Part shown: in pieces, positions 55,130 to 64,000 of the stretch
Layout of the letters: the number at the start of each line of letters is the position of its first letter
Numbering within the stretch: position 1 is the first letter of the stretch
DNA from: Septoria linicola
Lineage: Eukaryota > Ascomycota > Dothideomycetes > Mycosphaerellales > Mycosphaerellaceae
Assembly (NCBI GenBank): GCA_024114885.1
Contig: CP099428.1
Span: forward strand, 868,001 to 932,000
Direction of reading: 5' to 3'
Length of the DNA stretch: 64,000 bases
Program-made: the position numbers and the translations under genes
Notes under the pieces: generated by a model
Database searches by the model: none
Told to the model about the DNA's origin: nothing
Seen by the model: only the letters and a program-made list of their open reading frames with translations

Positions 55130-58100
55130 CTACAGGTAGAGACTCTGAGCGGCGACAATGTCGCGTCTCACCTTGCTCAAAGCCAGCTCGAACTTCTTCT
55201 CCAACTCTTCTGAACCCATAACTTTGGCAGCTTGTGCCATCTGGCGTAGTAGTTCTTCGAGACGACGAAAGAGGCGGATGAGCGAGCCTTCGTAGACATC
55301 AGTCATTTTGCTGTCGTCATGTCAGTAGTCGTTCATGTGTAATTGTGCTCAACGCCAAAGGTTGCAGAAAGCACATACCAGATCTCCGCAAAGGTTGCTC
55401 CATTGCACCAGGCAAAAACCACTTCCATCAACTGATGCTTGAATGTCTGCAGATACTCCTCCTCGTTGACCAGAACCTTGCACTCCATCGAGACTTTAGC
55501 AATCTGCCGCGCTTGTGCTTGAATCTCTCGATAAGCCTTTGCCAGCTCTTCCTTGAGCGCAGGTGCCTCTTCACTTCTCTCCTCGAATATGAAGACGGAA
55601 AGCGTAGCAGCGCACTGCTCCGGCGTGAGTTCGTTGAAGAATCTATTGAACAGGAGTTCGGATAGAACCAACTCATCTCCAGTCGAGATCTCGCAGGCGA
55701 CACGGGCTTTCAGCTGGACAACGTCGGCTTCATTGACAAATCCCAGACGACGCAAGACACGTTTGCGGTTCTTCAGCTCGTCAAGCTGCAAGACCGAAAG
55801 TGCGTCAGCCATCTTCTTGCGCAGCGCTTTGATCTCGTTGGTGATCTCGATCTTGCCCGCGTACTGATCGTAAAGCTCTGCGAGTCTCTCGCTCTTGTGC
55901 AGAGGATGCGACAGTAGCTTGTGTTCAAGCACTTCAATCTTGCGCAGCAGCTTCTTGAACCCGTCATCGTTGATTCCCATGTTTTCGATCGGGTCGAGGA
56001 TAGCGACTCCGTCAGGGAAGCGGCGGGCGACCTCTTCCAGGGCCTTGCGAACGGTATTTCGTTGTTCGGTCGTCCTGAGGTCGTTGGGTAAGAAGACCCG
56101 CAAGTGTCCCACGCTGTCGATAATACCGTTCATGACAGGGACGACTTCCATCTTGCCCTTCTCGCCTGGCTCACAAGGTCGGACTCCCGGTGGCAGATCG
56201 TCCTTGAGTTGGCCAGAAGTGGTTGTTGAGCTGTCAGCAGCCACATTGAGGAGGACGTCGACGATGACCGAGTGACCGGCTTGAACATCATCTTCATTTT
56301 GTCCGCGTCCGGGCTTGACGCGCACAAAGTTCACCACGGCGCCCCACCCAAAATCGTAGTCCTTGTACTTGACCTTGACCAGGCGGCCAGACTGCAGAAA
56401 CTTGCACAGATATTGGGGATGGTTGATGACCTGCTTCATCTCAGCAGAGTAGGTGTCCAGGTTCTGCCTCAAGTCGTAGTATTCCTTGATCTGTGGTTCG
56501 TCCTCGATGATCACGCCCGCACGCTTCTGCTCAAGCTCAATGAGCTGCTTCTCGAGGCCAGACACTGATGCTGCGTTCTGGAACTGGAAGAAGCATCGTT
56601 CCAGCATAAACTCTGGGCTGATCCCCTCGACACGCATCAAGTTGAGAATCATGTTGTAGCCAAGATAGAAAGCGGAATTGAGCTTGTCTTGTTCACCCTT
56701 CACAATCTCCTTGGCGACCGGTGGATCCATTTTCTCGTCAATCATCATGATCACGATACCGCGCTCATCGAGTCCACGACGACCAGCGCGTCCAGACATT
56801 TGAATGAACTCTGAAGGCGTCACCCATCGCTGAGTGATGCCGTCGAATTTGCGCACGGACGTGAAGACGACTGTCTTAGCAGGCATGTTGAGGCCGATGG
56901 AGAAGGTCTCCGTAGCAAACAGAACCTTGATCAGGCCTTCCTGAAACAGAATCTCGATCGTCTCCTTCAGGATCGGCAGAAGTCCAGAGTGATGAATGCC
57001 AATACCACGGCGAAGAAGCGGCAAGATGTGCTGGATTTGTGGCAGCTGCTTGTCCTCGTCCGACAGCATCTCAATAGCCGAATCAAAGACCTTGGACACC
57101 ATTGCCTTTTCCGACTCGTCGTTGAATGCCAATTGTGACATCTGTAGAGCATAGTTCTCGCATTCCCGCTTGGAGAACGAGAAGACAATGACTGGGTTGT
57201 AGTTCTTCATCATGATCATCTTCACGATCTTGTAGATATCCGTAGGTCCATCCTTGCGACCTCCCTTGTTCGTCTTCTTATCCTTGCCCTTGCCTTTGCG
57301 CTTGGCCAGAGGATCTGACCCGTCGTCACCTGCCTTTTCTGCGATCGCTGCCATTGCCTTGTTGAAGTTCTCCTCGCGGAACACGGCCTTCTCGTCGACA
57401 ATCAAGTGAATGCCGTCTGCTCCGGCTGGGAAGAAGTAGTGCTGAAGAGGTGTAGGTCGGAAATCGGTGTAGACAACGTGACACGGCTGATTGTGCGTCT
57501 TCGTGATCCACTCGGCGAATTGCATGGCGTTGGGAATAGTAGCTGACAAGAACACATAGCGGACCTTGTCCGGAAGTAGGATGATCGTCTCTTCCCAGAC
57601 CACGCCTCTGGACTTGTCTCTCATGTAGTGAACCTCATCGAAAACCACCCAGGCCACTTCGCGCATGATCTCGCTGCCACGATACAACATGGAGCGCAGA
57701 ATTTCGGTCGTCATGACCAAGCATGTCGCTGTAGGATTGATCGTGACATCGCCAGTCATCAACCCACAATCGCCAAATTCTGCCTGGAACTCGCGATACT
57801 TCTGGTTGCTGAGCGCCTTGATAGGACTCGTGTAGATGACACGCTGGTTATTCTTCAAACATTGTGCAATGGCATACTCTGCCACGACCGTTTTACCGGC
57901 AGAGGTATGCGCAGACACCAGAACACTCTCGTTTCGTTCGATGGAAGCAATAGACACCTCCTGGAAGGGGTCCAGAGCGAATGGCCATACTCGCGCAGGA
58001 TTTTCAGGTCGCTTGTGCTGTGATATGGGCACATAGTCGCAGTCGGGTGGCAAAGACACTTGATGGCGCACTTGATGCTTCAGTGTCACTGCGCTCCCCT

Positions 58101-58437
58101 CTTGCTGTGCTTGTAAGCCTGCTGCGGCGGCGACCTCGCGCTGTTGCTCGGTTTCGAATTCGTCTGTGACCACCGGTTCCGGCTCATCCTCGAGTCGCTG
58201 TCGCTTTTGGCCGCGCTCATCGGCGTCGCCTTCAGTCGCATCGCCCTGGGTGTTTGCAAAGTCTGTCGTCTCGGTGGCAGAACCATCAACGGGCGCTGCA
58301 TCTGAAGCATCGTTCATGGCAGCATCGCCGCCATTCTGCTTCACATCGCCGTTCAAAGAGCGCTTCTTGCTCGCCTTGGTGGTCGTCTTCGCCGACTGAG
58401 GTTTGTCCTCGAACACGTCGAACAAATCGTCGTCCAT
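55130..58437 (-). CDS. MTR4: exosome-associated RNA helicase Mtr4
   Basis: Two exons: 55379-58437 and 55130-55310 (68-nt intron), giving 1079 residues, the usual Mtr4 length. The start ATG at 58437 opens [13 protein letters not shown], the conserved Mtr4 N-terminus. Walker A is AHTSAGKT (176-183), then DEVHYMRD (DExH box), SATIPN (motif III) and [15 protein letters not shown] (motif VI). The arch/KOW insertion follows ([20 protein letters not shown]), and the C-terminal helical domain ends [14 protein letters not shown]. Mtr4 unwinds RNA substrates for the nuclear exosome as part of TRAMP. The second exon was found by frame continuity ([20 protein letters not shown]) and completes the family's conserved C-terminus. 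Confidence 0.96.
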
Positions 58438-58737
58438 AGTTGCGCCGCGGGCAATACAATCAGATTGTGTATTCGATGTTCTTGTTTGATGGAGCTTGAG
58501 CAAAAAGTTAACCAGGAAAGAGCGCCCGGGACGGGAAGAGCGGGCACAGCCGGGTCATTCATTGGCTGTCGATCGAACTCGGTCCTTGCACTCAGCCTCA
58601 AATCCTCCTCCCCTTCCTCCACCAAGCCATCGACTGCATTTCTATAAACAGACTTATTGCGAGGCTTAAGCACGTGAGAAGATGGCGCCGTCGACCTTTG
58701 CTTTCTGGACGCCTATCAGCCCATCGTCGGCGCCCTT
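58438..58737. promoter_or_regulatory. divergent promoter MTR4 / membrane protein
   Basis: 300 bp between divergent starts. It includes an ATG at 58682 in another frame, opening a short upstream frame of about 26 codons that overlaps the next gene's start at 58738. This could lower its translation. Confidence 0.5.
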
Positions 58738-59854
58738 ATGGCCTCGTGGACGATCAGCATAGCCATGGCCACCAACACGTTCAGCACAGGCGAAGCTGCC
58801 ATTTCATATGTAGGAGCGGTAGGGCTCGCGTCAAAGCGTGAGTGTGCAGGTTCTCCCATCTCGTATACCATCTTGTGTTACCCTCGCAGCAGATCTCATT
58901 ATTGCATATATAATCCCTGCTCACAACGAGAATATGGAGATGGGTATCGTTGTCGGCATTGCTACAGGATCAGTAGCCTTTTCATCGCTTATCGTCCTCG
59001 TCATGGTCTTCTTCATCCGTCGAAGAAGAGAGACGAAGATCGAGAGAAGCCTTGGCACCCAGATGTTCTATGTCCCGCCGGCAGTCAAAGTGGTCAGCGA
59101 TGAAGACCTCGAAGCACAACAAGATCCTCCAGTACAGGAAGTCGCATCACGCCGGCCGCAGATGAGCCACTCTCCCACGTTAAAGTCCATCAAGCCTGCA
59201 ACACGGACTCGATCAATGTCTGTAGAGAGTCAGATTGTGTCGCCCTTGTCACAATCATCCACGAATGCAAACACCACCAGTTTGTCTCGCACGTCCACGA
59301 TAACGAATAACAACGCAACGCAATACAAGGCCTACAAGCCGCCTTCTCTATCTGCTCCGGAGACCCCCTTGTTGGCATACATTCCATCTTCGCCCATCGC
59401 ACCAGAAGTTCCTCGCTTGCCTGACAGCCTAATACCTGGCTCTAGAATAACTCCTCCGCCAAATGGCTGGATGCCGGAATCACCTACCACATATGATCCT
59501 CCCTCTCGGAAAGTATCACCGCTCTCATTCGCATCTCAAAGTGGTAGCATCCCTGGACGTCTATCGCCAATTCAGCACACCCCTCCATCACGACAAGTCT
59601 CGCCACTGCCGTCCATAGCACGACCGACCATTTCGAGACGATCTACGACAGACGCCACCGCAATAAGCTCTCTGTATAGCATTGCTGAAAAACCAGTCGT
59701 CTATACGCCAAAGAGTCGATACTATAGTGCACACAACACTTCGCGGCAGTCGTTGATTCACATCGAGGGCACGCAGAATGCTCTGCCAGAACTGCCTGGG
59801 TGTGAGCCTGTAGTGATGAAGAAGCATCACTCGTGGCATTCGATGCGAGGATGA
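58738..59854 (+). CDS. single-pass membrane protein with Ser/Pro-rich tail
   Basis: Two exons: 58738-58837 and 58890-59854 (52-nt intron), giving 354 residues. The first 60 residues are short and moderately hydrophobic. A strong transmembrane helix follows at about 56-80 (MGIVVGIATGSVAFSSLIVLVMVFF), then a basic stop-transfer IRRRRETK. The remaining 270 residues are Ser/Pro/Thr-rich and disordered, with repeated PPSR(K/Q)VSPL segments near 59500-59610. This layout is common for fungal cell-wall sensors or stress-sensor-like proteins, but the ectodomain is very short and there is no clear signal peptide. I do not recognise a family. Confidence 0.65.
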
Positions 59855-60899
59855 GAGTGAGTGAGGCCCTGCGAGAAAGCTCTACGCATGGCTTCATCCT
59901 ATCAGATCATAATACTCAACGATGGCACGAGAATATGTGCCCGCATGCCCATAGCCTTGATCAGCTTCGCAAGTGATATCTAGAGACGTCAAGTAGAGAC
60001 GAAACAGCTTTTGTACCATAGCAGTATCTGTATCGTAAACATGTCGTGGGGTTGGTGGCATTCATCTAGCAGCACGGCGGATCCGTCCTCAAGAGTCCGC
60101 TCAATTCAGACCAGTGACAGCAACCTGGTCGTCGAACGAGGCAGAAGAATACCTCGAAGTGGTGACAGAACCGCACACACCATGTGCCTGCATCTCCTCA
60201 ACTCCCTGGCGTGTTCATCCTCTCCACTTCCCAAACACTGTAATCAATCCCATCGGCGCCTCTCAGTCATCAATCATGTGAACTCATCACGCGTACCAAT
60301 TCTCCACTATCAAAAGCGAATTGATGAATAATGAGTTGAGCTGCACAAAGCATGGTTCTCCGAGTAGGTGGAGGGAAACTTTCTTCGTCCAGATAGTGGC
60401 TCAAATGATGAGCAGAATGACCATAGGAAGTACCTCGCTGATGGATGCTGAATGCAGTAGTGGGTTCTGGAGCACGAGACTGGGACTGCGGAAGAGGACT
60501 TGAGTGTACTTCATGGCTTCAGGATTGAGTGGTTTCTTTTTTTGGAGATGATGCAGAGGGAGAGGCATTGATGTTGTACTCGAAGACTTGGGCAAGGGTG
60601 TTACCGTGAAGGAGTGGTCACGAACGTGAAGGTCACTCCCGCTCTAATTCGAAGAAGATATCGCCGGCTCGGTTTTGTCGACGCGATCCACAGTCCGACA
60701 CACATATCAGGTTTGGCTTACGGATATACTTCGTTCAGCGGGTTTGTGTCAGCAGGGGTTCTGCGGCGCAGCTTCAGTCATCAGTATGAATGGAGCGAGC
60801 GTGATATCGTAAGTGTTTTTCTCGAGTGCGCCTTGCATATGATGGCGGCATTAGAAAATTGTTGGTTGAAGAATATCGCTTGGCAGATTGAATTACTAC
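59855..60899. other. 1.0-kb convergent intergenic region
   Basis: Only short frames (up to about 107 codons) without recognisable features. It contains 3' flanks of both neighbours. Confidence 0.4.
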
Positions 60900-61985
60900 C
60901 TACGCTGGTGGTATGCCTAAAACATGATCAATGAACTGCTCAGCCTCTCTTCCTGTGCCAACAGAATCAATCCTCCGCAGAGCATTCCTCTGAGCCTCGA
61001 GCACTTCGGGCTGCTCCATAACATCCTTCATGATCTCGCTCTCCTTGGTCCAGTAGTCTTCCACTTTCCTTCTCAGCGAAGCATCGCGTACGCTTCCATT
61101 TCTCACCACACCCACGCCTCTCGCCCTCAGCAGTATAGACTCAAGACGTTGCGCGTGATCCAGTATCCGCTCACTTGCAGGCGCAACAGCTAAGAATGCT
61201 CGACCAGTAGCCTGCAACCAAATTACCCATCCGAGCAGCCCGTCGGTGGCTGCGATTGCGAAGCCTCGATAAACTTGCATCTTCCAGTACACGAAGTCGA
61301 TGTCGTTGAACTTGACACTTTGCAAATTGCTTGTATCGTCGTAGTTTGCGACCCAGTATACTTCGACCACACCCAGCAGGAGTCCGGCAATTATGGCGAT
61401 CGTCCTCCAACGCGCACCTTCCTTGCCACTCAGCAGTCCTGATGTCGCGACTCCGAGCGCAATGAGGTGCAGCAGATGAGGTGCCACTAAGCTAGGCACC
61501 GCATATATCAGGAAGTTCCTGCCCATGCTGATCTCACCAGCCTTGCCCAGGGTATTGTTGAGCAGCACTTCCGGTCCATAACGAGCATATAGCAAGCGAA
61601 CTTCAAGGCCACCAGCATCGAAAATCTCCCTGAGCTTCTCATCGGCAGGCGTCAATGACCGCACTGCTTGCAGTCGGGTCAAGAGAACGCCTCCAGAAGT
61701 GTGTAGTCGGGATTTGGTGACACGAAAGACGTTCTCGGGGCTGAAAAGAGGCAACGTGGTAAGAAATGCCACAAGTCCAGAGACAAACAAGATTGCCAGT
61801 GCGTATGATGTCCTTTGTTGAAGCGGCTTAATTTGTGATGCAGGCTTATTCTTGATGCTTTTGTAGTATGCGATAGCTTTGGGGAGCACAAGTGGCCCAA
61901 AGAAGAGAACCAAGCTCTGTACACTATGATGTGGTCAGCAAGGTGCGCGCCGATGAGCAAAGATATATACACTCACGTCCCCCAT
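60900..61985 (-). CDS. multi-pass membrane protein, uncharacterised
   Basis: Two exons: 61977-61985 (ATG GGG GAC only) and 60900-61916, with a 60-nt GTGAGT..CAG intron, giving 341 residues. About five hydrophobic helices: SLVLFFGPLVLPKAIAYY, YALAILFVSGLVAFLTTL, FLIYAVPSLVAPHLLHLIAL, IAIIAGLLLGVVEVYWVA, and AATDGLLGWVIWLQATGRAF. The C-terminal 90 residues are charged and helical. I recognise a fungus-wide type of membrane protein but no named family or function. The start was chosen because splicing the 9-nt exon in phase 0 reaches MGDSLVLFFG without a gap; the alternative upstream ATG would need a non-CAG acceptor. Confidence 0.7.
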
Positions 61986-62405
61986 GATACCATTGTGCCT
62001 CGCGCTCAAAGTCTGGTCGAGATGTTAGCTGGGATGTGCAAGTTAGTAGTTGATGGCAGTTGACACTTGGCGTATGCGGACCGAGACCGAAACTCATTTC
62101 ACTACAGATCAACAGACGTGCAGCAAGATCGATCTGCAAATGAACAAGCATGATCGTCGCTGCAAGGTTCTGCAAATGAATGCAAGATCGTGGCTAGCAT
62201 GTGATTGAACGCATGTGACAATAGTTAATGCACGCACGTTGGGAGTGAAAGTGTTTGTATCAGAGAGTAGATTGGTTTGTTTCCATCCGTCTAGCATCTA
62301 GCTATTCGTGCAGACTGAGCGAGGCAGCAACGCAACAAAGCGAGCAGAGTCCTCTAGTATAACACACCGACATGTATATCGTTACAACTGACATTCATCA
62401 ATGTC
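61986..62405. other. intergenic stretch
   Basis: 420 bp between two minus-strand genes; it holds the promoter of the multi-pass membrane protein and the 3' flank of the AHC1-like gene. Nothing else seen. Confidence 0.4.
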
Positions 62406-63995
62406 CTAATTTCCTCCCATCTTCCTTGAAGTGCTTCCGGACGTGCTGTACCCGTGAGGCTCGTTACCAAGCATACTGTTCCTTCTTATGATGACACCTC
62501 GCTGGCCCATCATATCAACATGGTCATCCTCGATGTCAATTTCCATCTGCTCGGAGCAGGTCCTTCCCACACTGGCGATTGATGGTTGCACCGCGGGCAT
62601 TTCCACGTGCGGCGTATCCTCTTCGGAGACAGAGTGATCGTCATCCTCATGATCGCTAACCATGCCAGGATTGCTGTCGGCAGTGTTGGGACTAAGACCT
62701 GCGGAGGCAAGATCGTGTGGCGACGAAAGTTGGCTATGCATGTGAAAATCGCGCGGCTGTGCCGGTGCGATCGGAGCTGGGCGTGGACGCTGCGAGTTGG
62801 AACCAAAGCCTTTACGGCTCTGAGGTTGGTGAAAGTAACCATGATTGCCAACGGGCATCCGCGCACCCGGACCAAACGGAGTAGCTGGAGAGTTTGGATC
62901 AGACACAGTGTCCGGTGACATCATCTCAACATCGGTATACAGATCAACCTTCTGCTTAGCACTGGCGACGGCTTGGTCTAGATCACCACCAATACCACGC
63001 TTCTGATAAAGCGACGACAGGATGGGAGTTTGACTTGATGGCTTGAAAGGCACGTTCCTGTAGGTCGAAGGCACAGGACTGCTCAGGCTTGGGACCATCC
63101 TGGCGTCAGCCGGTGCGATTGGCCGAAAAGCGGGCACTGGGGCAGTGATGTATGGATGAACCAGTCCGCTTGCAGGAGGCTGTGATTTAGCGGGTGTGCT
63201 GGCCAATAATGCCGATGCCCTGCTGGCGCTAGGTTTCGGAGCGTGCACTTTCAACGCCTCAGGAGGCATGTTGGCCTTCTCATCAGCGTCCAGCAGTCGA
63301 CCACAGTCCAGAGCGGCTGCATCGTGGGACTTGTAGTCGACCTTGTGTGCAATGCGGCAGTGATTGAGAAATCCTTGAATGCTGCTGAAATTGCCACGCT
63401 GGCAGTTGTTGCAGATCAGTTTCACAAGCTGGCCGTCAGAAGAGCGGGGAAGAACGAGTGGCTGCGATTTGTCCTTGACCGGCGCGGCTGGATAGTTGGG
63501 AATGCTGTGCAGCGGATCTGCTGACCTCGTGGAAGTGCCGAGAGTCTTGCTTGCAGACTTTCGAGGAACATGAAAGCTGCTGTTGCTGTTGCGCGTTGGT
63601 CTTCCGGACGCCTGAATCCGAGCTTCTGCGAGGGCCAGAGCTTCGGGGGAGACCGAGTCGAATTGAGGATCACGCAAGAGCCACTTGGCATAATGCCTGG
63701 AGTATGGTCCATCCGTGACTCCGTAAGGCGCGGGATGCGAAGGCACGGAATGCCCCGGACGTGGAGTGATGGCTGGGCCAGCACCCTCTGAGACGGCCAA
63801 TGAAGGTGACTCAGTGCCGGGATAAGGTCGCAATTCGCATCTCCGAAGCTGCTCAAGCGCGATTTGACATTTCGCAAGCTCCTGCTCGATCAGACGTAGT
63901 TCGTTATGCTTCATCAAGATCTGCATGTTGAACTCGTTCTCAATCACTTGCTGAACTTTGCTGAGCTTAACATTTTCGTCTTCAGAGGTGTCCAT
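62406..63995 (-). CDS. AHC1: AHC1-like subunit of the ADA histone acetyltransferase complex (possibly 5'-truncated by the window)
   Basis: Open frame of 529 residues from an ATG at 63995, five bases from the window edge. The N-terminus has a coiled helix (VIENEFNMQILMKHNELRLI, then EQELAKCQIALEQLRRC) typical of fungal AHC1-like proteins. A single atypical C2H2 finger lies at about 193-222 (LICNNCQRGNFSSIQGFLNH followed by CRIAHKVDY). The rest is Pro/Ser-rich and disordered, with an acidic C-terminus (HEDDDHSVSEEDTPHVEM; MEIDIEDDHVDMMG). Ahc1 is a structural subunit unique to the yeast ADA complex, which acetylates nucleosomal histone H3. Homologues often have more N-terminal sequence, so an upstream exon outside the window is likely. 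Confidence 0.75.
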   Translation of the reverse strand: MDTSEDENVKLSKVQQVIENEFNMQILMKHNELRLIEQELAKCQIALEQLRRCELRPYPGTESPSLAVSEGAGPAITPRPGHSVPSHPAPYGVTDGPYSRHYAKWLLRDPQFDSVSPEALALAEARIQASGRPTRNSNSSFHVPRKSASKTLGTSTRSADPLHSIPNYPAAPVKDKSQPLVLPRSSDGQLVKLICNNCQRGNFSSIQGFLNHCRIAHKVDYKSHDAAALDCGRLLDADEKANMPPEALKVHAPKPSASRASALLASTPAKSQPPASGLVHPYITAPVPAFRPIAPADARMVPSLSSPVPSTYRNVPFKPSSQTPILSSLYQKRGIGGDLDQAVASAKQKVDLYTDVEMMSPDTVSDPNSPATPFGPGARMPVGNHGYFHQPQSRKGFGSNSQRPRPAPIAPAQPRDFHMHSQLSSPHDLASAGLSPNTADSNPGMVSDHEDDDHSVSEEDTPHVEMPAVQPSIASVGRTCSEQMEIDIEDDHVDMMGQRGVIIRRNSMLGNEPHGYSTSGSTSRKMGGN

Positions 63996-64000
63996 AGCGA

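Noticed and set aside
54640..55221. Plus-strand frame of 193 codons
   Set aside because: Its 3' part is antisense to MTR4 exon 2, it has no domain, and codon use looks random.
1..64000. tRNA genes, rRNA, CRISPR arrays, intact transposons
   Set aside because: No paired A/B-box plus cloverleaf arrangement, no spaced repeats, and no transposase, reverse transcriptase or integrase motifs in any frame I read.

Overview
The window is nuclear DNA of a filamentous ascomycete (Pezizomycotina). A dothideomycete is likely, but that is inference from gene content and style, not from a marker gene. The evidence is one gene per 2-3 kb on both strands, almost all introns 46-80 nt with GT..AG ends and CTRAY branch points just before the acceptor, and clear fungal families: AXL2, PHO81, MTR4, CCE1, COA1, AHC1, a rhodopsin-domain membrane protein and a secreted tyrosinase. 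I saw no tRNA, rRNA, CRISPR array or intact transposon. I rebuilt gene structures by hand from splice sites and reading-frame continuity. Every joined CDS given below closes as a multiple of three, except the AAA ATPase, which is one base short.

Layout. 0.7-6 kb: mitochondrial Holliday-junction resolvase CCE1 (-), a vacuolar-type amino-acid transporter (+) and a BTB/POZ protein with an in-frame TAG (+). 7-17 kb: secreted tyrosinase (-), a 3.5-kb gene-free stretch, a ten-exon secreted Ser/Thr-rich repeat protein (+) and a rhodopsin-domain membrane protein (+). 18.5-25 kb: a DUF7598-like membrane protein (+), a membrane-anchored phosphopantothenoylcysteine decarboxylase-like flavoprotein (-) divergent from the monothiol glutaredoxin GRX5 (+), a coiled-coil protein (+) and an uncharacterised gene (-). 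24.8-30.3 kb: a Dal5-type MFS permease (-) and the phosphate regulator PHO81 (-), whose start codon is split by an intron.

31.1-41.9 kb is the most interesting part. A two-gene divergent module, made of an uncharacterised nuclear-looking protein on the minus strand and an Hsp70-like ATPase with a C-terminal zinc ribbon on the plus strand, occurs twice in tandem. Order and orientation are the same, the shared promoters are 271 and 270 bp, and intron positions are conserved. The two minus-strand proteins share N- and C-terminal domains and a bipartite-NLS-like motif. I infer a functional pair, perhaps a dedicated nuclear chaperone and its partner.

42.4-64 kb: COA1 (-), two small uncharacterised ORFs (-), lysine methyltransferase EFM6 (-), the bud-site protein AXL2 (+), an AAA+ ATPase with an apparent one-base frameshift (-), the RNA helicase MTR4 (-), a single-pass membrane protein (+), a multi-pass membrane protein (-), and an AHC1-like ADA-complex subunit running to the right edge (-).

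Three genes carry apparent lesions (BTB, MFS, AAA+). Each could be real decay, recoding or an assembly error, and raw reads are needed to decide.
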